Shown here piece after piece: positions 18,702 through 27,165 of a stretch of 64,000 nucleotides of DNA. A program made the translations under genes and the position numbers. Numbering within the stretch: the first letter of the stretch is position 1; every line of letters starts with the position of its first letter. The DNA lies in contig NZ_LMDH01000001.1 in assembly GCF_001425755.1 (NCBI RefSeq), positions 127,619 to 191,618 of the forward strand, read 5' to 3'. Source of the stretch: Aeromicrobium sp. Root344. GTDB taxonomy: Bacteria; Actinomycetota; Actinomycetes; Propionibacteriales; Nocardioidaceae. The notes beneath the pieces were generated by a model that was not told the DNA's origin, did no database searches, and saw nothing but the letters and a program-made list of their open reading frames with translations.

Positions 18702-20808
18702 GCAGCAGCAACGAGCGGCCGGCCATTGTCAGCGAGCTGCCGGCCGACAGCGGCTCCGTCGACGCCGGTTCGCCATCAGGCGCCGTGGTGTCGAGCGTCG
18801 GCTCGAACGTCTCGCCGAACTCCACACCGGGCAGCACGACGTCGATCGGCTCGGCGCCGGCGTGCATCAGCAGCAACCACGAGTGATCGGCGAGCAGCTC
18901 GCCCTCGCGCGTACGGGACTGACTGTTGGAACCATCGATCCACATGCCGAGCGTGTGCCGGTCGTCGTCCTCCCAGTCGGCCTCCTCGAGCTCATGCCCG
19001 TCGGGGCGGAGCCAGATGAGGTCGGGGCGGCCCGTCGGCGTGGTGCGGCCGTCGAAGAACTCCGGCTGCCGCAACGCGGGGCTGTTGGCGCGCAGGTGCA
19101 CGACACGACGGGCGAACGCCAGCAACGACTCGGCTTCGTCGGTCTCGGACCAGTCGACCCATGAGGTCGGGTCGTCGACGCAGTAAGCATTGTTGTTGCC
19201 GCCCTGGGTGCGCCACCTCTCGTCACCGGCGACGAACATCGGAGTGCCGGTCGACAGCATCAGGGTCGCGAACAGGTTGCGGGTCTGCTGCTGGCGCAGC
19301 GACCGGATCGCCGGGTCGTCGGTCTCACCCTCGACGCCGTGGTTCCACGAGCGGTTGTCGTTGGTGCCGTCGCGGTTGTCCTCGCCGTTGGCCTCGTTGT
19401 GCTTCTCGTCGTACGACACCAGGTCGCGGAGCGTGAAGCCGTCGTGCGCATTGATGAAGTTGATCGACTGCCACGGCCGGCGCAGCGTGTGGTCGTAGAG
19501 GTCGGACGAGCCTGAGAGCCGGTAGGCCAGGTCGTCGACTCCCCCGGCGGCGCCACGCCAGAAGTCGCGGACGGTGTCGCGGTAGATGCCGTTCCACTCG
19601 GCCCACTGCGCGCCGAAGTCGCCGACCTTGTAGCCCTCGCCGGTCGCGTCCCAGGGCTCGGCGATGAGCTTGCAGCGCGAGAGCACCGGGTCGGACGCGA
19701 TCGCGGTGAGCAGCGTCGAGTCGCGGTCGAACTTGCCGCCGTTGGGACGGCCGAGCGTGCTCGCCAGGTCGAAGCGGAACCCGTCGACGCCGAGCTCGGT
19801 CGCCCAGTAGCGCAGCGAGTCCGTCACCATCCGGACGACGGTCGGCGAGCTGGACTCGAGCGTGTTGCCGCACCCGGTGATGTCGGCCATGTGGCCGTCC
19901 TCGTCGTGCAGGTAGTAGGCCGGCGCCTCGTAGCCGCGGAAGCTCAGGGTCGGCCCGTCGGGACCGCCCTCGCACGTGTGGTTGTAGACGACGTCGACGA
20001 TGACCTCGATGTTGGCAGCGTGCAGAGCAGCCACCATGGTGCGGAACTCCTCGACCTCACGGCCCGGTTCACTGGCGTAGCCGGCGTGCGGGGCGAAGAA
20101 GCCGAGTGGCGAGTAGCCCCAGTAGTTGTGGCGGCCGGCGCGTACGAGCGAGGGCTCGTCGCTGAACGTCTGCACCGGCAGCAGCTCGACGCTCGTCACA
20201 CCGAGGCGTACGAGGTGCTCGATCGCGGCGGGGTGCGCGAGGCCGAGATAGGTGCCGCGCAGCGGCTCCGGCACGTCGGGGTGCTGCTGCGTGAAGCCCT
20301 TGACGTGGAGCTCGTAGATCACGGTCTCCTCGAACGGGATGTCGGGCTTGACCCCGGTGTCCGGTCCGCCGGGGCTCGTCACGACACTCAGCGGCACCGA
20401 GCCGAGTGAGTCGACCGTCGAGGGCTCGACACCTTCGGGGTCGTCGGCATAGCCCAGGGCGGCGTCCAGGTCCGTCAGCGTGCCGCTGATGCGCCGGGCG
20501 TACGGATCGACGAGGAGCTTGTGCGGGTTGCAGCGCAGGCCGGTCTTGGGCTCGTACGGCCCGTGGATGCGGAAGCCGTACTTCTGGCCGGGCGTCACGC
20601 CCGGCACCAGTCCGTGCCAGACGCCGAACGTACGCTCCGTCAGCTCGATGCGGCGCTCGTTGAGGTCGTCGTCGATGAGGCACAGCTCGACCCGTTCGGC
20701 GACGCTGCTCGCGACCGCGAAGCGTACGCCGCCGGCCTCCGGGTGCGCCCCGAGCGGGAAGGGGCGTCCGGCGAGGACCTGGGTGTCCGGTGTCGGGTGC
20801 GTGGCCAT
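18679..20808 (-). CDS. glgX: Glycogen debranching enzyme GlgX/TreX type, copy 1
   Basis: Isoamylase-type hydrolysis of alpha-1,6 branches in glycogen. 709 residues: N-terminal CBM48 (FPLGAHPEAGGVRFAVASSVAERVELCL), GH13_11 barrel with region I VIVDVVYNHT, region [16 protein letters not shown], region III LIAEPWDATGEG and region IV NAHDGFTLRDLVSY; further landmarks [19 protein letters not shown]. It stands alone, unlike the second copy at 45119-47257 in the malQ-treY operon. The ATG lacks a clear Shine-Dalgarno sequence. In MVAGDE-type sequence one usually finds DE then a small residue; here it is ERW, a small divergence from copy 2 ([12 protein letters not shown]). Confidence 0.95.
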   Translation of the reverse strand: MATHPTPDTQVLAGRPFPLGAHPEAGGVRFAVASSVAERVELCLIDDDLNERRIELTERTFGVWHGLVPGVTPGQKYGFRIHGPYEPKTGLRCNPHKLLVDPYARRISGTLTDLDAALGYADDPEGVEPSTVDSLGSVPLSVVTSPGGPDTGVKPDIPFEETVIYELHVKGFTQQHPDVPEPLRGTYLGLAHPAAIEHLVRLGVTSVELLPVQTFSDEPSLVRAGRHNYWGYSPLGFFAPHAGYASEPGREVEEFRTMVAALHAANIEVIVDVVYNHTCEGGPDGPTLSFRGYEAPAYYLHDEDGHMADITGCGNTLESSSPTVVRMVTDSLRYWATELGVDGFRFDLASTLGRPNGGKFDRDSTLLTAIASDPVLSRCKLIAEPWDATGEGYKVGDFGAQWAEWNGIYRDTVRDFWRGAAGGVDDLAYRLSGSSDLYDHTLRRPWQSINFINAHDGFTLRDLVSYDEKHNEANGEDNRDGTNDNRSWNHGVEGETDDPAIRSLRQQQTRNLFATLMLSTGTPMFVAGDERWRTQGGNNNAYCVDDPTSWVDWSETDEAESLLAFARRVVHLRANSPALRQPEFFDGRTTPTGRPDLIWLRPDGHELEEADWEDDDRHTLGMWIDGSNSQSRTREGELLADHSWLLLMHAGAEPIDVVLPGVEFGETFEPTLDTTAPDGEPASTEPLSAGSSLTMAGRSLLLLKAPRQD

Positions 20809-20970
20809 GCGTCGATTGTTTCAGGTGGCTGGTGCGCGGCGGCCCCCAGCAGGCGTGACGGTCGGCACGGCGGCCGGTTCGGTAGCAGATCCCGAAAGAC
20901 GCGCTGTCGCGCGCATCTCTGCCGGGGCGCCGGGTACGTCGCTGGGCATGACGACTCCAGGGGACCCCCG

Positions 20971-21132
20971 ATGACCGCGAGCTTGGGTGCTTCAGTGCTG
21001 GTGATCCTGCTGTTCTTCGCCGGCCTCGCGACGATGTTGACGCTCGCGGTGCACATGGAGTCGACGCTGGAGCACCCACGAGGGCGCCACCGCGTTCGCG
21101 TCGCCGTCCGGGACGAGGATCCGCACCGCTGA
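20971..21132 (+). CDS. Small single-span membrane protein
   Basis: 53 residues: an N-terminal membrane helix (SLGASVLVILLFFAGLATMLTLAV) followed by a basic/acidic tail ending RDEDPHR. AGGGGA lies upstream of the ATG. No family recognised. The gene is divergent from glgX copy 1 and 41 nt before the LysE-type exporter. Coding status rests on composition and the membrane helix only. Confidence 0.5.
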   Translation: MTASLGASVLVILLFFAGLATMLTLAVHMESTLEHPRGRHRVRVAVRDEDPHR

Positions 21133-21161
21133 ACCCGTAGTCGCGAAGCCGCCATCACGCC

Positions 21162-21167
21162 TACGAT
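21162..21167 (+). promoter_or_regulatory. Putative -10 element (leaderless) of the LysE-type gene
   Basis: TACGAT, 6 nt before the ATG at 21174; matches TANNNT with no ribosome-binding site in between. Confidence 0.5.
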
Positions 21168-21173
21168 CACTCC

Positions 21174-21806
21174 ATGCTGTCCATGGAGTCCGCGCTGACG
21201 TTCGCGGTCGCGTCGTTCCTGCTCATCGTGATCCCCGGCCCGAGCGTCCTGTTCGTCGTCGGGCGCTCGCTGTCACTCGGTCGTCGCGGCGGTCTGCTCA
21301 GCGTCGCCGGCAACGAGCTCGGCGGCCTCGTCCCGATCACCGCGGTCGCGCTCGGCATCGGTGCGCTGGTGTCGGACTCGATCATCGCCTTCACCATCGT
21401 CAAGATCGCCGGCGGCGCGTACGTCATCTACTTGGGCATCCAGGCGATCCGGCATCGCCGCACGGCGATCCACCAGCCAACCGACGCACCGAAGTCGGGC
21501 GGGCGTCTGCTCTGGCAGGGCTTCGTGGTCGGCGCGACGAACCCCAAGACGATCGTGTTCTTCGTGGCGGTGCTCCCCCAGTTCGTCGACCATGACCGCG
21601 GCGGCATCCCCGGGCAGATCCTCGTCCTCGGCCTGATCTTCACGGTCATCGCGTTCGCGTGCGACTCGGTGTGGGCCGTCGCCGCGGGAGCGGCGCGTGC
21701 GTGGTTCGCCCGGTCACCCCGGCGGATGTCGCAGATGAACGCGACCGGCGGCACCATGATGATCGGCCTCGGCGGCGGCCTGCTGCTCGCCGGCAACAAG
21801 GCCTGA
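21174..21806 (+). CDS. LysE/RhtB-family amino-acid exporter
   Basis: 210-residue membrane protein with about six helices. Family motif near the N terminus: IPGPSVLFVVGRSLSLGRRGGLLSVAGNELG; mid-protein VGATNPKTIVFFVAVLPQFV is also characteristic. It exports amino acids or related metabolites; the substrate cannot be told. Apparently leaderless; a second ATG three codons in is possible. Monocistronic or followed by the tiny ORF at 21829. Confidence 0.92.
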   Translation: MLSMESALTFAVASFLLIVIPGPSVLFVVGRSLSLGRRGGLLSVAGNELGGLVPITAVALGIGALVSDSIIAFTIVKIAGGAYVIYLGIQAIRHRRTAIHQPTDAPKSGGRLLWQGFVVGATNPKTIVFFVAVLPQFVDHDRGGIPGQILVLGLIFTVIAFACDSVWAVAAGAARAWFARSPRRMSQMNATGGTMMIGLGGGLLLAGNKA

Positions 21807-21816
21807 ACCGATCCTC

Positions 21817-21822
21817 TACGCT
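21817..21822 (+). promoter_or_regulatory. Putative -10 element of the 44-residue ORF
   Basis: TACGCT, 6 nt before the ATG at 21829, the same arrangement as for LysE and GlxA. It is the main evidence that the small ORF is expressed. Confidence 0.4.
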
Positions 21823-21828
21823 TTCAGC

Positions 21829-21963
21829 ATGCTCACCGCCGCCCGTCGACGCCCGTTCAGGTCAGCGTTCGTCGCCGTCGTCGCAGGACTCGGCGCGTTC
21901 GCCGCGACGTACGCAGCAACCGGCCACTCCCTGCAGCACCTCGTCGGTTACCCCTGCCGCTAG
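21829..21963 (+). CDS. Putative 44-residue membrane or secreted peptide
   Basis: Begins MLTAARRRPFRSAFVAVVAG and ends with GYPCR. Basic N terminus, one hydrophobic stretch (SAFVAVVAGLGAFAATYAAT), then a short tail with a single Cys. It resembles a signal peptide or a single-span small protein. No ribosome-binding site, but a TACGCT box at leaderless spacing. Too short for confident calling; it converges on the 204-residue gene, with stops 10 nt apart. Confidence 0.35.
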   Translation: MLTAARRRPFRSAFVAVVAGLGAFAATYAATGHSLQHLVGYPCR

Positions 21964-21973
21964 CCCGGCGACG

Positions 21974-22588
21974 TCACGCCAAGGCGTACGCCAGCACGCC
22001 CGCGACCACGAGCAGTCCGAGCAGGGGCAGGATCGCCCGATAGAGCCACACCAGGCCGCGGCCGCCCTGCGTACCCAGCACCGGCGCATCCTGCGCACCG
22101 ACGACGAGGCGCTGCTGCTCGGCGAGGAAGTCGATGTAGGCGATGCCCCACGCGACGGTACGGCTGTAGGTGGCGACGAACAGCCGCACCGGGTCGACCA
22201 GCATCGGGAACGTCATCATGCCGAACCGCTTGCGCGGCTTGGCGAGTGCACCGAGTCGCGCCGGCTCGTCGGCGTTCGCGCAGACGATGACCGGGATCAC
22301 CGCGACGCTGTTCTGGAACCCGACCGGCAGGCCACCCTTGGCGCGCTTCGCCCACTCGGCCGCAAGGTCCGTGATCGCTGCCAGGTCCTGCCCCGAGGCA
22401 TTGTCGACCGCGAGGAACACCACGAACGTGTGGAGGCGGGTGAGGAACCACGTGAGGCGGAAGTCGGAGCGCCGCACGGCGCGCGCCCCCGGCAGCACCG
22501 ACTGATCGACCTCGACAGTCTTGTAGCCGGCGGCTTGCAGGCGCGTCAGTGCGGCGTCGGTCCATACGTCTGAAGTCACGACGAACAC
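21974..22588 (-). CDS. Conserved-looking hypothetical protein with C-terminal membrane anchor
   Basis: 204 residues. The N-terminal 165 residues are soluble with alternating strands and helices (VTSDVWTDAALTRLQAAGYKTVEV, FVVFLAVDNASG, AVIPVIVCANADEPARL); residues about 180-202 form a membrane helix (LYRAILPLLGLLVVAGVLAYAL). No family recognised. Start is a GTG; a second in-frame GTG three codons later is equally possible, and neither has a clear ribosome site. Its upstream region contains the left copy of the 20-bp direct repeat. Confidence 0.7.
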   Translation of the reverse strand: MFVVTSDVWTDAALTRLQAAGYKTVEVDQSVLPGARAVRRSDFRLTWFLTRLHTFVVFLAVDNASGQDLAAITDLAAEWAKRAKGGLPVGFQNSVAVIPVIVCANADEPARLGALAKPRKRFGMMTFPMLVDPVRLFVATYSRTVAWGIAYIDFLAEQQRLVVGAQDAPVLGTQGGRGLVWLYRAILPLLGLLVVAGVLAYALA

Positions 22589-22599
22589 TCTGACAGTCC

Positions 22600-22619
22600 G
22601 CTGAACCCCACGTGGCAGA
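22600..22619. repeat. 20-bp direct repeat, left copy
   Basis: GCTGAACCCCACGTGGCAGA, identical to 24015-24034. It contains the 8-bp palindrome CCACGTGG. The copies are 1,415 bp apart start to start and bracket a single gene. Confidence 0.85.
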
Positions 22620-22684
22620 AATCGCTACAACCGGTCACGGCGCGAGTTACAGTCACCCCACCCTCGTAGCTCGATGGAGATGAA

Positions 22685-24019
22685 ATGACTGAAGAGTCGT
22701 GGCACCAATCGCGATTGATTCCGACCTCTGGGATCGGTGGGGCTGAAGAACAGGAACGCCGTGCGACGTCCGCGCTGCTTGCCGTGATGAGCATCGTCCC
22801 GGAGTTCAGCAAAGCGCTGCTCACACCACTCGGCGCCCCCGTACGGGCAGTGGACACGTACGTCGAGGTCCCCTTCGACCTCGATGGCAAGAAGGTCATC
22901 CCAGACGGGCTCATTCGAGTGCGCCGCGGCTCGAAGGAATGGACCGGTCTCGTCGAGGTCAAGACCGGCAAGAACTTGCTCCAGACTCAGCAGCTCGAGA
23001 ACTATCTCGATGTGGCGAGACTCAACGGCTTCGATGCGCTCATCTCAATCAGCAACGAGATTCCACCGATGCCCGGCCAGCATCCGACGCCAGTCGACAA
23101 GCGGAAGCTCAAGAAGGTCGCGCTTCACCACTGGTCGTGGTCGTACGTGCTCGCCACGGCAATTGTTCAAAAGGAGCACCGCGGCATCGCCGATCCTGAG
23201 CAGGCGTGGATCCTCGGCGAGCTGATCCGATATCTCGAGCACGACCGGTCCGGCGCTCTGGAGCTAGAGGACATGGGTCCAAACTGGGTGACCGTCCGCG
23301 AGGCGGTGTCGAGCGGGACACTCCGACCGAACGACAAGCTCGCGCCTGAAGTGGTGGCCCGGTTCGATGCGCTCCTCCAGTACGCCGGCTTGCGCCTCGG
23401 GAGGCGACTCGGCACCGATGTCACGCCGGTCCTCTCCCGCCAAGAGATCGCAGCGCCGCACCTGCGAGTGAATGCCCAAATGGCGTCACTCGTGCAGTCC
23501 GGCGAGCTCTTCGGGGCGATCCGAATCCCTCATGCCGTAGCACCGATCACCATCACCGCCGACCTGCGAGCGAACCAGGTCAAGTGCTCGGTCGAGATCG
23601 GCGCACCACAAGACGGCCGAGCGACCACACGCGTCAACTGGCTGATCCGCCAGCTCAAGGACGCGCGGCCAGATGTCCTCGTCGAGTCATTCGTCGCCCG
23701 CGCGCGTAGTGGCAACGCAGCGCTCCTCAAGGACGTACGTGAAGACCCCAAGCTGCTGGCGCCGGACTCGACCAAGGACATTCGGACGTTCCAGATCGCG
23801 CTGTCCATGCCCCTCGGCTCCAAACGAGGTGGTGGCAGCGGATCGTTCATCGACTCCGTCCTCAAGACTCTCGAGCTCTTCTACGGTGACGTCGTGGAGC
23901 ATTTGAAGCCCTGGGCAGCGACTCCTCCGAAGTTGCGGGACACGGACGTCAAGGACGTACGGCCCCCTGAGCTCGCGACGACCGCCCTCTCGTCGCAGGA
24001 CGGCCCGGAAGACGGCTGA
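22685..24019 (+). CDS. PD-(D/E)XK nuclease-fold protein, unknown role
   Basis: 444 residues. The N-terminal 120 residues carry a literal PD...EXK pattern: IPDG with Asp74, then GLVEVKTGKN with Glu91 and Lys93, followed by QLENYLDVARLNGF with Gln103, the order seen in restriction-type nuclease folds. Upstream is an acidic helix, GGAEEQERRATSALLAVM. The C-terminal 300 residues are not recognised and may bind substrate. Proteins with this start occur widely in actinobacteria without proven function (from memory). GGAG precedes the ATG. The gene sits between two 20-bp direct repeats and its stop codon lies in the right copy. Hand counts of three lines gave 53, 58 and 70% GC, against 77% for one line of phzF, so recent acquisition is plausible. 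A defence or DNA-repair role is inference. Confidence 0.8.
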   Translation: MTEESWHQSRLIPTSGIGGAEEQERRATSALLAVMSIVPEFSKALLTPLGAPVRAVDTYVEVPFDLDGKKVIPDGLIRVRRGSKEWTGLVEVKTGKNLLQTQQLENYLDVARLNGFDALISISNEIPPMPGQHPTPVDKRKLKKVALHHWSWSYVLATAIVQKEHRGIADPEQAWILGELIRYLEHDRSGALELEDMGPNWVTVREAVSSGTLRPNDKLAPEVVARFDALLQYAGLRLGRRLGTDVTPVLSRQEIAAPHLRVNAQMASLVQSGELFGAIRIPHAVAPITITADLRANQVKCSVEIGAPQDGRATTRVNWLIRQLKDARPDVLVESFVARARSGNAALLKDVREDPKLLAPDSTKDIRTFQIALSMPLGSKRGGGSGSFIDSVLKTLELFYGDVVEHLKPWAATPPKLRDTDVKDVRPPELATTALSSQDGPEDG

Positions 24020-24034
24020 ACCCCACGTGGCAGA
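24015..24034. repeat. 20-bp direct repeat, right copy
   Basis: GCTGAACCCCACGTGGCAGA, overlapping the last codon and stop of the nuclease-like gene and ending 8 nt before the phzF start, so it also forms most of the phzF promoter (CAGATT, 6 nt before the ATG, begins inside it). Confidence 0.85.
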
Positions 24035-24042
24035 TTGACCAC

Positions 24043-24870
24043 ATGCATCCGTTCAGTCAGGTCGACGTGTTCACCTCCGCCCTCACCGAGGGCAATCCAC
24101 TCGCGGTCGTGCATGACGCCGACGACCTGACGGACGAGCAGATGGCCGCATTCGCACGGTGGACCAACCTCTCGGAGACCACCTACCTGCTGCGCCCGAC
24201 CGCGGATGCGGACTACCGCGTACGCATCTTCAACACGCAACGCGAGCTGCCGTTCGCCGGTCATCCGACGCTCGGCTCGGCGAGGGCGTGGCTCCAGGCG
24301 GGCGGTACGCCTCGCACCGCAGGCGAGATCGTCCAGGAGTGCGGCGCTGGTCTGATTCGTATCCGTCGGGACGGCTCTCGCCTGGCCTTCGCCGCTCCCC
24401 CGCTCGTACGCGACGGCGCGGTCGACGAGGCGGACCTCCAGCAGGTGATCGACGGGCTCGGCGTCGACCCCGCCCGCGTCGTCGATGCGAAATGGGCCGA
24501 CAACGGTCCCGGCTGGATCGCCGTGCTGCTCGACAGCGCCGATACGGTGCTGGGCCTCGAGCCCGATCAAGCCCGGTTCGGCGAGAACAGCCGGGTCGGG
24601 GTCGTCGGGCCACACCCCGAAGGCTCCGAGACGGCGTTCGAGATCCGGGCCTTCACCCCAAGTCCCGGTGGCGAGGACCCCGCGACTGGCAGCCTCAACG
24701 CCTCGATCGCCCAGTGGCTCATTGGCACCGGGCGCGCACCCTCGTCGTACGTCGCCGCGCAGGGCACCGCCATCCACCGCCGGGGCCGTATCCACGTCGA
24801 CCAGGCCGGCGACGACATCTGGATCGGCGGCGAGACGGTGGTCGGGATCAGCGGGTCTGTGGCGCTGTAG
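24043..24870 (+). CDS. PhzF-family isomerase
   Basis: 275 residues, two-domain diaminopimelate-epimerase-like fold. Family landmarks: FTSALTEGNPLAVVHDA at the N terminus, NLSETTYLL with the conserved catalytic Glu, ELPFAGHPTLGSA, and in the second domain FTPSPGGEDPATGSLNASIAQWL. The prototype PhzF isomerises a phenazine precursor, but most members, including this one without phenazine genes, have unknown substrates. Possibly leaderless, since no ribosome site separates the repeat from the ATG. Confidence 0.92.
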   Translation: MHPFSQVDVFTSALTEGNPLAVVHDADDLTDEQMAAFARWTNLSETTYLLRPTADADYRVRIFNTQRELPFAGHPTLGSARAWLQAGGTPRTAGEIVQECGAGLIRIRRDGSRLAFAAPPLVRDGAVDEADLQQVIDGLGVDPARVVDAKWADNGPGWIAVLLDSADTVLGLEPDQARFGENSRVGVVGPHPEGSETAFEIRAFTPSPGGEDPATGSLNASIAQWLIGTGRAPSSYVAAQGTAIHRRGRIHVDQAGDDIWIGGETVVGISGSVAL

Positions 24871-24944
24871 CCCCGCGACCCAACCAAACCGGCGGTCCAT
24901 CCCGTCTAGGTTGTGACAGGGTCTTTCACCAGCAGGGAGCCGGC

Positions 24945-25463
24945 GTGCGCCAAACCAGCGAAGCGGAGTACAGCGAGTTCGCTCAATCCGTGTGGCCGCA
25001 GCTCTACCGCACCGCGGTCATGATCGTCCGTGATCGCCAGCTCGCCGAGGACCTCGTGCAGATCGCACTGGTCAAGACCTACATTGCGTGGCCGCGGCTT
25101 CGCGAGACCGGCAAGGCGGGCGCCTACACCCGGCGCGTGATGGTGAACGTCGCCCACGACTGGTTCCGCAAGCGCTCATGGACCCACGAGGACAGCGTCA
25201 ACACGACGACGGACGAGGGCGCACCTGTCGGGGACCATTCCGCAGCGCTCGTCGATCGAGTCGCCTTGGCCGACCTGTTGAAGACCTTGCCACTGGGTCA
25301 ACGATCGGTCCTCGCGTTGCGGTTCCTCGATGACCTGTCCGTCCAGGAGACGGCCGACATCCTCAATGTCACCACCGGCACCGTCAAGAGCCAGACCGCC
25401 GACGCTCTCGCCGCACTTCGATCCCATGCCCTCTTCGTCACCGAAGGAAGCCACCATGACTGA
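24945..25463 (+). CDS. SigE-type ECF RNA polymerase sigma factor
   Basis: 172 residues. Region 2: EFAQSVWPQLYRTAVMIVRDRQLAEDLVQIALVKTY; region 4: LPLGQRSVLALRFLDDLSVQETADILNVTTGTVKSQTADALAAL. GTG start with AGGGAG upstream; a longer frame reading through phzF is only its shadow. Upstream lies AACC, 17 nt, CGTC (24882-24906), which resembles an ECF autoregulatory promoter, and TAGGTT. Overlaps the next gene by 8 nt, so the two are coupled, as sigma factor and regulator often are. Confidence 0.9.
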   Translation: MRQTSEAEYSEFAQSVWPQLYRTAVMIVRDRQLAEDLVQIALVKTYIAWPRLRETGKAGAYTRRVMVNVAHDWFRKRSWTHEDSVNTTTDEGAPVGDHSAALVDRVALADLLKTLPLGQRSVLALRFLDDLSVQETADILNVTTGTVKSQTADALAALRSHALFVTEGSHHD

Positions 25464-26652
25464 ACACTTGATCCAACAGATCCGCGACCACGCCAACTCC
25501 GAGCCCGTCCCCGACCTGGACCTGGACGGGGTCATGCGCCGAGGGCGGCAGGTACGGCGGCGTCGCTCCGTCGCGCGGCGGACCATCGCGACGCTGGCCG
25601 TGGGAGCACTGGCTGGTACGGCTCTCGTCGTGGCGAGCAACCGGGGCAGCGAAAGCTACCTGACGGTCAGGACCAGCTTTTCGGCACACGACGCGAAGCT
25701 CGTCTCGGCTGCGTATCGCACCGGCGGTGCGTTCTCCCGCGGCGACACCCTGTGGTTCAGCGACCCGGACTATGCCGTCGAGCTCGGCGCGACGATCCAG
25801 CTCATGTACTACACGTCCGACGGTGTCGTCGCCGGTGTGACGAACGACGACGCCGGGGACGTGAAGCGCGACTACGTCTACGTCGGCACGGACGGGTCGG
25901 TCCGTGAGCTTCACCTGCCCGGGAAGGTCATCCCCGGAACAGATGCACAGGCAGACCGCTACGCGTACCTGACCAAGGAGGGTTCCGGCTACCAGATCCA
26001 CGTGGTCGAGGCGTCCACCGGCGACGAGCTGGCGACCCGGTCGTTCGACGCGCCCTACAGCTGGGCCGGCTGGAGCGTCCCGCCGATCGGGCTCACGGGC
26101 GACTTCGTGGTCGTCGGCGTCGACAACCACCAGCTGGTCATCAACTGGCGAACCGGCAAGCGGGCCGCCGACGTACCCGGTACGCAGCTGCCGGTCACCG
26201 GAGGCGGACGGGCTCTGGGCGGCGAGAACGGCGGCGTGACCTACCGACTGGGTGACTCCAGCGCATTGCGATCGACGAGAGACCTCGCGGCGGTCGCCGA
26301 GTCCGGGCTGGACCCCTGGTCCATGAACGAGTTGTCCCCGGACGGCCGCTTCGTCGAGACCACCAACACGTGGGTCGGCTATGACGAGCAGGGCCGCTTC
26401 ACCGGCGTCCAGAGTGCCGACGGCAAGGCGGTCGCGCACCCCGTCGTCCACGTGACCGATGTCGCCACAGGCCACCGCATCACCTTGCCCGGCCACTCCC
26501 GAACGTACGGCTGGACTCCGGATGGCCGGTTGATGCGGGTCGACGGCACCAAGGTCACGACGTGTGACGGTGCGACCGGCGCCTGCACCAGCCGGACCGT
26601 GCCTGACGGCCCCGGCAAGATCCACATGGCCGGCAAGTACCTGGGGTCCTGA
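25456..26652 (+). CDS. Single-span membrane protein, probable regulator or partner of the ECF sigma factor
   Basis: 398 residues. N-terminal cytoplasmic region of about 40 residues (IRDHANSEPVPDLDLDGVMRRG, then RQVRRRRSVARR), one membrane helix (TIATLAVGALAGTALVVAS), and a large outer domain with repeated beta-type segments and WRTGKRA/VTDVATGHRITLP motifs that suggest a beta-propeller. This layout and the 8-nt overlap with the sigma factor gene suggest an anti-sigma or sensor role; no classical zinc anti-sigma HXXXCXXC motif is present, so this is inference. GAAGGAAG precedes the ATG. Confidence 0.75.
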   Translation: MTEHLIQQIRDHANSEPVPDLDLDGVMRRGRQVRRRRSVARRTIATLAVGALAGTALVVASNRGSESYLTVRTSFSAHDAKLVSAAYRTGGAFSRGDTLWFSDPDYAVELGATIQLMYYTSDGVVAGVTNDDAGDVKRDYVYVGTDGSVRELHLPGKVIPGTDAQADRYAYLTKEGSGYQIHVVEASTGDELATRSFDAPYSWAGWSVPPIGLTGDFVVVGVDNHQLVINWRTGKRAADVPGTQLPVTGGGRALGGENGGVTYRLGDSSALRSTRDLAAVAESGLDPWSMNELSPDGRFVETTNTWVGYDEQGRFTGVQSADGKAVAHPVVHVTDVATGHRITLPGHSRTYGWTPDGRLMRVDGTKVTTCDGATGACTSRTVPDGPGKIHMAGKYLGS

Positions 26653-26654
26653 CG

Positions 26655-26981
26655 TCAGTGTGGAGCGATCGACCGGGACGCTGCGATCGCAGAATCGATC
26701 AGGTTCATGTCGATGTGCGCCCGCACAGATCCGTCCTCGCTGGGCTCATTGGTCAGGCTCAAGGTCAGGCCGATCAGCGCCAGGTCGCCTGCGAGGAGGC
26801 GGACTGACGCCTGCTCGTCCGTCTCAACGGGCAGCTCGACCAACTCGTCGCGGTTCCACGCCGCGATGGCTTGATCCGCAAGATCGGCGGGAATGACGAC
26901 GGCGGACGTCCTCGGCTGTCCTTCAAGCGCCGTGCCGATGTCTGCGAGTAGCCGAGCATCCAGCCGATAGCGCGCGTACAT
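26655..26981 (-). CDS. Hypothetical protein
   Basis: 108 residues from the ATG at 26979-26981, chosen for AGCAGGG upstream; a longer reading from 27008 or 27044 is possible. Soluble, acidic; contains LDARLLADIGTALEGQ and a C-terminal INLIDSAIAAS-like helix (NLIDSAIAASRSIAPH). No family recognised. It converges on the sigma-partner gene, with stops 2 nt apart. Confidence 0.5.
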   Translation of the reverse strand: MYARYRLDARLLADIGTALEGQPRTSAVVIPADLADQAIAAWNRDELVELPVETDEQASVRLLAGDLALIGLTLSLTNEPSEDGSVRAHIDMNLIDSAIAASRSIAPH

Positions 26982-27165
26982 GTCCGATGCCCTGCTCACG
27001 TTTCCCATGCTCGCACGACTGCGAGTTGTGGAGCCGGGATGCAATCAGCGGCCAGGTGCCACTCACGGCAACTCGTACCGCGGGCGAGTTTGCCGTGAGG
27101 TCTCGGACGCTGGAGCTTACGACCCGAGTGGCTTGTTTTGATGGACTGACCGAACCAGTCGGGGT

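Noticed and set aside
20948..20974. Eight-codon leader ORF (MTTPGDPR) overlapping the small membrane protein start
   Set aside because: No ribosome site and no attenuator-like codons; an overlap of this size is easily due to chance.
22600..24034. Classical insertion sequence
   Set aside because: No transposase, no terminal inverted repeats, and a 20-bp duplication is longer than typical IS target duplications.
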